Positions 1 through 5,432 of a stretch of DNA of 22,403 nucleotides are shown here, one piece after another. A program made the translations under genes and the position numbers. Each line of letters opens with the position of its first letter. Position 1 is the first letter of the stretch. The stretch comes from Actinomycetes bacterium (GTDB lineage: Bacteria > Actinomycetota > Actinomycetes > Actinomycetales > Microbacteriaceae), in NCBI GenBank assembly GCA_030425055.1, contig JAUHVN010000011.1, positions 1-22,403 on the forward strand, written 5' to 3'. The notes beneath the pieces were generated by a model. That model saw only the letters and a list, made by a program, of their open reading frames with translations, ran no database searches and was not told the origin of the DNA.

Positions 1-20
1 CTGAGCTTCGATCGCTCGGA

Positions 21-1283
21 TCAGCGACCGAGCCGGTCGTAGTCGGCGAGCGCCTTCGCGTCCTCGGCGTCGCGCATCGCGCGGCGGGCCGCGTCGAGCG
101 CCGCGACCGGGTCCTGCGCGCTGCGTGCCCCGGCCAGTTCGTCCTGCGCCGACATGAGGCGGGATCGGGCCTCTGCCCCGGCACGGGCGTGGGTCACCGC
201 CGATTCGGCGTGCGCGATCGCCGTGCGCGCGGCGGCGAGCGTGCCCGGCAGCGCGGTGCGGGCGCCGCGCAGCCGCTGCTGGGCCGTGCGGGCGTCGCCG
301 AGTGCGAGGTCGAGGCGGTCGCGCAGTCGCGCGATGCGGTCGATCGTGCGGGTGGGGCGACGGGATGCCTCGGGCTCGAGGGCGTCGAGCTCGGCCGAGA
401 TCGCGCGCAGCTCGCCGCCGAGGCGGTCGGCGTCGACGGGCTCGAGCGCCTCACGGGTGGCGGTCGCCTGACGCAGCGCGGAGCGCGCGGCGTCGAACTC
501 TCCCGGCACCGCCTGCGCGGCCTGCGTCACCATGCGGTGGGTCTCCTCGAGCAGTCGCGTCTCGGTCTCGGCCGTGCGCAGCGCCTTCTCGGCGGCCGCG
601 AGTTCGCCGAGCGCGCTGCGGCTCGGGTCGTCGGCGTGGGCCTCGGCGGCCGACAGCAGCCGATCGGCTTCGTCGGCGGCGGCGATGGCGGCCTCGGCCG
701 CGCCCGATGCCTGAGACCATTCCTCCGGCGCGAAGCGTTCGGCCATGTCGTCGACCAGCGCGGTCGGGTCACCCATGCCGGCCCGCAGTCGGTCGAGCCG
801 GATGCGCGCGGCGTCGACCTGGCGCGACGCGCTCACGTTCGCCCGCATCCAGTCGTCGTGCTCGCGCCGCGCGGCGGCGATCGTGCCCAGCGCCTCCTCT
901 GCGCGCCGTTCGATGCGGGCCGAGCCTCGGCGCACCTCGTCGGGGCGCACATCGGGCAGGCCGAGGGCGCGGAAGGCGTCGAAGGCCTCATCGCGCACGT
1001 GCTGTGCCGTGATGCGTGCGCGGCGCAGCGACGGCGGCGCGCCCCCGCCGTACAGGGCGCCCGAGAGACCCACCTCGAGCTCGAGCTCGTCGACGGCGTC
1101 GTCGAGGCGCACGAGCGCGGCGCCGGCCTGTGCCCGTGCGGCATCCGCGGCCGCCCGCGCCCGGGGTGACCGACGCGCGCGCCGGACGGCCCACACGATC
1201 GCCGCGACAGCGAGGGCCGCGACGACGAAGACCACGATCGGCGGGATGACCCAGCGCAGGACCTCGCCGACGACCTCATTCAC
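21..1283 (-). CDS. Membrane-anchored coiled-coil protein, function unknown
   Basis: 420-residue protein with one N-terminal membrane segment (about residues 12-33, followed by a basic RRARR stretch) and then almost 380 residues of Ala/Arg/Glu-rich heptad-like helix, so probably a membrane-tethered cytoplasmic coiled coil. I chose the GTG at 1283 because GGAGG lies 6 nt upstream; an ATG at 1289 is too close to that ribosome binding site. The start overlaps the stop of the HAD gene by 8 nt, so the two are very likely co-transcribed and translationally coupled. The helical texture recalls the C-terminal halves of actinobacterial TPM-domain proteins, but no TPM domain is present; that resemblance is only an impression. 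I do not recognise a function. Confidence 0.75.
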   Translation of the reverse strand: MNEVVGEVLRWVIPPIVVFVVAALAVAAIVWAVRRARRSPRARAAADAARAQAGAALVRLDDAVDELELEVGLSGALYGGGAPPSLRRARITAQHVRDEAFDAFRALGLPDVRPDEVRRGSARIERRAEEALGTIAAARREHDDWMRANVSASRQVDAARIRLDRLRAGMGDPTALVDDMAERFAPEEWSQASGAAEAAIAAADEADRLLSAAEAHADDPSRSALGELAAAEKALRTAETETRLLEETHRMVTQAAQAVPGEFDAARSALRQATATREALEPVDADRLGGELRAISAELDALEPEASRRPTRTIDRIARLRDRLDLALGDARTAQQRLRGARTALPGTLAAARTAIAHAESAVTHARAGAEARSRLMSAQDELAGARSAQDPVAALDAARRAMRDAEDAKALADYDRLGR

Positions 1284-1959
1284 CGGCATCCTCCAGCAGC
1301 AGGTCCGCACGCAGCTGGGCGATGTCGTCGACGACCGCCTGCGCACCCTCCGATTCGTGCGGCCAGCCGAAGCCCCACTGCACGAAGATGACCGGGATGC
1401 CCCACTCGCGGCCGCCCTCGACGTCGTGGTGGCGGTCGCCGATCAGCACGGGGCGGCTGGTGTCGACGCCGGCCGCGCGCAGGCGCCGCAGCGCTTCGGC
1501 GACGATGTCGGACTTGGCGCTCAGCGTGCGCTCGTCGGGGGTCGCGCCGGCCATCGCGGTGAACGATCCCGACAGGTCGAAGTGCTCCATGAGGGCGACG
1601 ACCTGCACCTCGGGCTTCGAGCTCGCGGTCGCCTGCGGGATGCCGGCGGCCGCGACGTCGCGGATGAGATCGCCGATGCCGGGGTACAGCCGGGCACCCG
1701 CCGCGTAGCCCTCGGACTTGTTGAGTCCGCGGTAGAACGCGACCGCCTCGCGCGCCTCGTCGGGGGTCATGCCGACGTTGGTCTGGAACGAGTCGTACAT
1801 CGGCGGGCCGATCCAGTGCGATAGTTCGGCGCGCGTCGGCGGCTGTTTGCCGAAGTGCTCGAGCGCGATGGTGAGACGCCGCAGGATCCCCTCCGACGCG
1901 TCCACGATCGTGCCGTCGACATCCCACAGGATGCAGGTCCACGGAGAGCGACTCGGCAT
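1276..1959 (-). CDS. HAD-superfamily hydrolase (phosphoglycolate-phosphatase-like)
   Basis: 227-residue cytosolic phosphatase of the HAD superfamily, GphA/PGP-like subgroup. Motif I is DVDGT with nucleophile D13 and acid/base D15; a cap domain follows at roughly residues 20-90; motif II is Thr/Ser in TASSK (111-115); the motif III lysine is probably K149; motif IV is GDRHHD (174-179). All catalytic positions are present and length is normal. The natural substrate cannot be named from sequence; phosphoglycolate or another small phosphate ester is plausible. The start ATG lies 6 nt after a TAGGCT box, suggesting a leaderless transcript. The downstream coiled-coil gene overlaps its stop, so the pair forms a two-gene operon. 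Confidence 0.88.
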   Translation of the reverse strand: MPSRSPWTCILWDVDGTIVDASEGILRRLTIALEHFGKQPPTRAELSHWIGPPMYDSFQTNVGMTPDEAREAVAFYRGLNKSEGYAAGARLYPGIGDLIRDVAAAGIPQATASSKPEVQVVALMEHFDLSGSFTAMAGATPDERTLSAKSDIVAEALRRLRAAGVDTSRPVLIGDRHHDVEGGREWGIPVIFVQWGFGWPHESEGAQAVVDDIAQLRADLLLEDAGE

Positions 1960-1965
1960 GACCCC

Positions 1966-1971
1966 AGCCTA
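1966..1971 (-). promoter_or_regulatory. Probable -10 box of the HAD operon (leaderless)
   Basis: TAGGCT on the minus strand, followed by 6 nt and the ATG at 1959. This places the expected transcription start on or next to the A of the start codon, and no Shine-Dalgarno sequence is present. Inferred from spacing only. Confidence 0.5.
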
Positions 1972-2010
1972 TTCGCGCTCCGCAGCGGCCGCGCGTCGGT
2001 CCCAACGCAG

Positions 2011-2143
2011 TTCAACCGCGCCGAATCGCGGGTTCGGCGCGGTCGTACCGACCGTTCGGCGCGGTCGAACTCGGCGCCACCCGATTCAACCGCGCCAAAT
2101 CGCGCGTGCCACCCGCAAGGACTCGCCTTTCGGCGCGGTGGAA
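2011..2143. repeat. Inverted-repeat array A: five copies of a 13-15 bp element
   Basis: The 201-bp gap between nucS and the HAD gene holds five copies of TTCGGCGCGGTNGAA or its complement: 2011-2025 (reverse), 2033-2045 (forward, partial), 2055-2069 (forward), 2085-2099 (reverse, one or two changes), 2129-2143 (forward). The segment 2015-2025 pairs perfectly with 2033-2043 (11-bp stem, loop TCGCGGG), and just as perfectly with 2055-2065, so two hairpins compete for one left arm. A second unit, 2089-2096 with 2132-2139, follows. The array lies directly after the nucS stop (minus strand), so it could terminate that transcript. The 17-mer AACCGCGCCGAATCGCG here recurs with one change at 20764. 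Confidence 0.8.
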
Positions 2144-2160
2144 CCAAACCGGGCGCCGCG

Positions 2161-2856
2161 TCAGAACAAGCGCGGGGCGCCGGAGTCGATGCCCTTCATG
2201 CCCTCGTAGTCGAGGGTGACGCAGCGGATGCCGCGGTCGGCGGCGAGCACCTTGGCCTGCGGCTTGATCTCCTGCGCGGCGAAGACACCGGTGACCGGCG
2301 CGAGGTGCGGGTCGCGGCCGAGCAGCTCGAGGTAGCGCGTGAGCTGTTCGACGCCGTCGATGTCGCCGCGGCGCTTGACCTCGACGGCGATCGTGCCGCC
2401 GGCGGCGTCCCGCAGCAGCAGGTCGACCGGACCGATCGCGGTCGGGAACTCGCGGCGCACGAGCGTGAGGCCGTCGCCGATCACGTCGACCTGCTCGGCC
2501 AGCAGCCGCTGCAGGTCGGCCTCGACGCCGTCCTTCTGCAGACCCGGGTCGATGCCGAGCTCATGCGACGAGTCGTGCACGACCTCGTAGATGCGCACCA
2601 GCAGCGCATCGCCGGTCTTCGCGTGGGTGACGCGCCACTGCTCGACGACGCCCGCGGACGCGGCATCCTCATCGGGCTCTTCGACCGTGAGCGAGCAGGG
2701 CGGGCTCATCCAGTTGAGCGGCTTGTACGACCCGCCGTCCGAGTGCACCAGCAGACTGCCGTCGCCCTTGTGCACCAGCAGCCGGGTGGCCAGCGGCAGG
2801 TGCGCGGTGAGACGGCCGGTGTAGTCGACCGAGCAGCGGGCGATGACGAGACGCAC
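2161..2856 (-). CDS. nucS: Mismatch-specific endonuclease NucS (EndoMS)
   Basis: 231-residue NucS/EndoMS, the endonuclease that cuts both strands at mismatches and stands in for MutS/MutL in most actinobacteria and some archaea. The N-terminal DNA-binding/dimerisation domain begins with the characteristic VRLVIARCSVDYTGRL; the C-terminal nuclease domain carries the catalytic set D145 (GPVDLL), E159 and K161 (VEVKRR). The protein ends in -PRLF, like the C-terminal tail through which actinobacterial NucS binds the beta sliding clamp. I start it at the GTG at 2856: homologues start at this point, and TACCGT lies 6 nt upstream, which suggests a leaderless mRNA. In-frame codons farther upstream run through a repeat and the MFS gene and are not part of it. 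Confidence 0.95.
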   Translation of the reverse strand: MRLVIARCSVDYTGRLTAHLPLATRLLVHKGDGSLLVHSDGGSYKPLNWMSPPCSLTVEEPDEDAASAGVVEQWRVTHAKTGDALLVRIYEVVHDSSHELGIDPGLQKDGVEADLQRLLAEQVDVIGDGLTLVRREFPTAIGPVDLLLRDAAGGTIAVEVKRRGDIDGVEQLTRYLELLGRDPHLAPVTGVFAAQEIKPQAKVLAADRGIRCVTLDYEGMKGIDSGAPRLF

Positions 2857-2862
2857 CGCTCC

Positions 2863-2868
2863 ACGGTA
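2863..2868 (-). promoter_or_regulatory. Probable -10 box of nucS (leaderless)
   Basis: TACCGT on the minus strand, 6 nt before the GTG start at 2856. The matching -35 region falls on or beside the left arm of inverted repeat B (2880-2891), so folding or binding there could affect nucS expression. Inferred from spacing. Confidence 0.45.
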
Positions 2869-2879
2869 CGGCCTCCATC

Positions 2880-2948
2880 GCGAGAAACCACATCGAGCGC
2901 GGGAAACGCCCGGGTTCGTGGCTTCTCGCGGCAAGGGTGGTTTCTCGC
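2880..2948. repeat. Inverted repeat B: one left arm, two right arms
   Basis: Left arm GCGAGAAACCAC (2880-2891) is perfectly complementary to 2937-2948 (GTGGTTTCTCGC) and, over 13 nt with one mismatch, to 2918-2930 (GTGGCTTCTCGCG), giving two mutually exclusive stems. CGCGGG lies at 2898-2903 near the centre. The element sits between the MFS stop and the nucS start and its left arm reaches the nucS -35 region. Confidence 0.8.
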
Positions 2949-2950
2949 CG

Positions 2951-2967
2951 GCGGCGCGCTCCGCCGC
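2951..2967 (-). terminator. Possible terminator hairpin after the MFS gene
   Basis: GCGGCG at 2951-2956 pairs with CGCCGC at 2962-2967 (6-bp all-GC stem, 5-nt loop), 6 nt beyond the MFS stop codon on the minus strand. There is no U-tract, as is common in high-GC actinobacteria. In such GC-rich DNA a 6-bp stem can arise by chance. Confidence 0.3.
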
Positions 2968-2972
2968 GCGGG

Positions 2973-4205
2973 TCAGTCGTGCGGGTGGCCGGCGCCGACG
3001 GTCGAGCCGGCGATCGGCTTGGCCGCCCCCGAGGCGAGACCCGAGAGGACGATGAGGCCCACGATGATCCACAGCGTCGGCAGGATGCCGATCTGGTGGC
3101 TGATCCAGCCGAGCACCGGCGGTCCGCACAGGAATGCGAGGTAGCCGATCGTCGCGGCAGCCGACACGGATGCCGCGGCCTTGGCCGGGTCGTCGGCGGC
3201 GGCCGACATGCCGAGCGGGAAGCCGAGCGATGCGCCGGCGCCCCACAGGGCGACGCCCACGAGGGCGAGGGGCAGCGACGGCGCGAGGATGAACAGCATC
3301 AGACCGATCGCGGCGGTGACGGCGAGAATGCGCAGCGTCCAGACCCGGCCGATGCGGTCGACGAGCGGACCGCCCAGGATGCGGAACACCGTCATCGCGA
3401 CCGAGAAGATCGTCAGCGCGATCGCGCCGACCGCCTCGGTCTGGCCGTGTCCGTCGACCATGGCGATCGTGAGCCAGTCGTTGGCGCTGCCCTCGGCGAA
3501 CGCCATGCCGAGCATGATCGCGCCGATGGCGTACGTGCGCGGGTCACGCCACACGGCCAGAGCCTGCAGGAGCCGCTCGCGCCGCGGGGTCGTCGCCGCG
3601 GCCTCGTCGCCCGTCGCCTCGCGCACCGGCACGGCCCGCAGCGCGAGCAGTCCGGCGATGAGCACGAGCGTGCCGACGATCCACAGATGCCACGCGACGC
3701 CGACCTGCAGCGCGGCCATCGCGATGCCGATGCCGGCGCCGGCGACGGTGCCGATGCTGAAGAAGGCGTGGAACAGCGGCATGAGCGTGCGGCCGGATGC
3801 CTGCTCGACCGCCGCCGCCTCGACGTTCATCATGACGTCGGTCGCGCTCATGCCCATGCCCATGAGGGCCAGGCCGATCGAGGCGACGAGGAACGAGCCG
3901 AGGAACTGCACGCCGACGCCGACGATGATCACGCCGAGCGAGAACGTGAGGATCGTGAGGAACATGCCGCGCCGCGCGCCCCAGCGCACGACCATGACGT
4001 TCGCGAGCGAGAGGCCCACGATCGAGGCGGCGCCGGCCACGAAGAGCAGGATGCCGACCTCGGCGTCGTTGATGTCGAGGTCGACCTTGACCGCGGGCAG
4101 GCGCGACGCCCACGAGGCGAAGCCGAGGCCCGTGGCGAAGAAGATGGTGAAGATCGCGGTGCGCCAGCGGACGAGCTGACGGCGCGACAGGTCGACGTCG
4201 ATCAC
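2973..4205 (-). CDS. MFS transporter (YbjJ-like)
   Basis: 410-residue polytopic membrane protein with about 12 hydrophobic segments and a hydrophilic central loop (TGDEAAATTPRRER) dividing two six-helix halves, the normal major-facilitator layout. The N-terminal WASRLPAVK stretch followed by a predicted second helix, and WGARRG in the loop after it, resemble the E. coli YbjJ group; the substrate is unknown. The start is GTG at 4205, 6 nt after TAGCAT, so probably leaderless. It is transcribed divergently from the LacI-type regulator and its promoter contains one of two identical palindromic operators. The simplest reading is a transporter controlled by that regulator, possibly for a sugar or sugar-like ligand. 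Confidence 0.88.
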   Translation of the reverse strand: MIDVDLSRRQLVRWRTAIFTIFFATGLGFASWASRLPAVKVDLDINDAEVGILLFVAGAASIVGLSLANVMVVRWGARRGMFLTILTFSLGVIIVGVGVQFLGSFLVASIGLALMGMGMSATDVMMNVEAAAVEQASGRTLMPLFHAFFSIGTVAGAGIGIAMAALQVGVAWHLWIVGTLVLIAGLLALRAVPVREATGDEAAATTPRRERLLQALAVWRDPRTYAIGAIMLGMAFAEGSANDWLTIAMVDGHGQTEAVGAIALTIFSVAMTVFRILGGPLVDRIGRVWTLRILAVTAAIGLMLFILAPSLPLALVGVALWGAGASLGFPLGMSAAADDPAKAAASVSAAATIGYLAFLCGPPVLGWISHQIGILPTLWIIVGLIVLSGLASGAAKPIAGSTVGAGHPHD

Positions 4206-4211
4206 GCGGTC

Positions 4212-4217
4212 ATGCTA
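4212..4217 (-). promoter_or_regulatory. Probable -10 box of the MFS gene (leaderless)
   Basis: TAGCAT on the minus strand, 6 nt before the GTG at 4205. A TCGACA hexamer (complement of 4236-4241) lies 18 nt upstream and is a plausible -35. Operator 1 (4219-4230) lies between the two boxes. Confidence 0.5.
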
Positions 4218-4218
4218 C

Positions 4219-4230
4219 CGAATCGATTCG
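4219..4230. promoter_or_regulatory. LacI-family operator 1
   Basis: Perfect 12-bp palindrome CGAATCGATTCG with a central CG, matching the general LacI-family form AANCGNTT. It lies inside the MFS promoter between the -35 and -10 boxes. Its centre is exactly 20 bp from that of operator 2. That the adjacent regulator binds here is inferred from position and symmetry. Confidence 0.75.
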
Positions 4231-4237
4231 AGAATTG

Positions 4238-4251
4238 TCGAATCGATTCGA
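4238..4251. promoter_or_regulatory. LacI-family operator 2
   Basis: Perfect 14-bp palindrome TCGAATCGATTCGA with the same 12-bp core as operator 1. It overlaps the likely -35 of the lacI-type gene (TTCGAC, 4247-4252) and the far edge of the MFS -35, so a bound repressor would block both directions. Confidence 0.75.
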
Positions 4252-4271
4252 CGGATGCCGCGATCCTCGCC

Positions 4272-4277
4272 TACGAT
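4272..4277 (+). promoter_or_regulatory. Probable -10 box of the LacI-type regulator gene (leaderless)
   Basis: TACGAT, 6 nt before the ATG at 4284; the intervening bases are CGGGGG. The predicted transcription start coincides with the start codon. Confidence 0.5.
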
Positions 4278-4283
4278 CGGGGG

Positions 4284-5363
4284 ATGGGCGCACGACGAGC
4301 CACCATTTCCGACGTCGCACGCGAGGCCGGCGTCTCGCCGTCGACGGCGTCGGTGGTCTTCAGCGGCAAGACGCCGGTGTCGGCCGAGACCCGTGCGCGC
4401 GTGCTGGCCGCCGCCGAGAGCCTCGGCTACAGCGGTCCCGACCCCCGGGCCGCGTCGCTGCGCACCGGGCGCTCGGGCATCGTCGGCGTCGTCTTCGAAG
4501 AGCACCTCGGCGCCGCGTTCCTCGACCCGGTGAAGACCGTCATGATGGACGGCCTCGCCGACGCCGTCGCCCCGCTCGGGGCCGGCCTGCTGCTGCTGCG
4601 CGACCACGATCCCGCGGGCGTCGGGGCATCCCTCACCACGGCGCCCCTCGACGCCGCCGTGCTCATCGGCTGCAGCGGCATGCTGCGCGAGTCTCTCTCG
4701 GTGGTGCACACCCGCGGCATCCCGGTCGTCGTCATCGAGGGGGATGCCGGATCCGACGTGCCGCGCATCGACCTCGACAACCGCGAGGCGCAGCGGCAGG
4801 CGGCGAGCCACCTGCGCTCACTCGGCCACGACGACGCGGTCGTCCTCTCACTGCCCGTCCACACCGACTGGAAGCCCGGCTGGGTGCCCGAAGGCACCCC
4901 GATCGAGGTCGACGTCGCCCGCGACCGCCTCGACGGCGTGCGCGATGTCTTCCCGCGTGCGCGCGTGTACGCGGCGGGCGCGAGTTCGATCGACGAGGGC
5001 TTGAAGGCCGGCCGCGTGCTGCTGGCCGATCCGGCGGCGTGGCCGACCGCCGTGATCGCGCAGAGCGACCTGCTGGCGGCCGGAGTCGTGCGCGCCGCCG
5101 AGGAGGCGGGCCTCGATGTGCCGCGCGACCTCAGCGTCACCGGCTTCGACGGCATCGAGGTCGACGGGCTGGCCCCCTACGAGCTCACGACGCTCGTGCA
5201 GCCGGCCGCCGACAAAGGCCGCGCAGCGGGTGCGGCCGTCGCGGCGATGCTCGACGGGCGGGATGCCGCATCCATCCGGTTCACCTGCGCGTTCCGCGAG
5301 GGCAACACGACTGCCGTCGCACCGGTGATGGCGACGGGAGGCCGTGCCGCCTCCGGCGGATAA
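4284..5363 (+). CDS. LacI-family transcriptional regulator
   Basis: 359-residue repressor of the LacI/GalR family. The N-terminal helix-turn-helix spans about residues 7-28 (TISDVAREAGVSPSTAS), the hinge helix about 50-60 (PRAASLRTG), and a periplasmic-binding-protein-like effector domain covers about 63-345. At the usual specificity positions of the recognition helix it has P19 and S20, and V24 where most family members have Arg. It probably represses itself and the divergent MFS gene through the twin operators at 4219-4251; a ligand cannot be named. The ATG at 4284 is chosen because homology begins there and a -10 box sits 6 nt upstream. Long in-frame extensions upstream are spurious. Confidence 0.92.
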   Translation: MGARRATISDVAREAGVSPSTASVVFSGKTPVSAETRARVLAAAESLGYSGPDPRAASLRTGRSGIVGVVFEEHLGAAFLDPVKTVMMDGLADAVAPLGAGLLLLRDHDPAGVGASLTTAPLDAAVLIGCSGMLRESLSVVHTRGIPVVVIEGDAGSDVPRIDLDNREAQRQAASHLRSLGHDDAVVLSLPVHTDWKPGWVPEGTPIEVDVARDRLDGVRDVFPRARVYAAGASSIDEGLKAGRVLLADPAAWPTAVIAQSDLLAAGVVRAAEEAGLDVPRDLSVTGFDGIEVDGLAPYELTTLVQPAADKGRAAGAAVAAMLDGRDAASIRFTCAFREGNTTAVAPVMATGGRAASGG

Positions 5364-5366
5364 ACT
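5361..5366 (+). promoter_or_regulatory. Possible -10 box of the mrp operon
   Basis: TAAACT overlaps the stop codon of the lacI-type gene and would give a leader of about 60 nt before mrpA. No convincing -35 is seen, so read-through from the regulator gene is also possible. Confidence 0.3.
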
Positions 5367-5432
5367 GATCCGCACACCCTGATCGCCCGAGCCGCCCGGT
5401 GCCGGCGGCCGACGACCACGAGGAGGACGCGC

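Noticed and set aside
2011..2143. CRISPR array
   Set aside because: Repeats alternate in orientation, are only 13-15 bp and are irregularly spaced, with no cas genes nearby.
4202..4213. Three-codon mini-ORF (ATG ACC GCG TGA, minus strand) overlapping the MFS GTG
   Set aside because: It lies within the -10 to start-codon interval, so it would probably not be transcribed.
2937..4283. Long in-frame extension upstream of the LacI-type gene
   Set aside because: It is antisense to the MFS gene; homology to LacI proteins begins at 4284, directly after the promoter.
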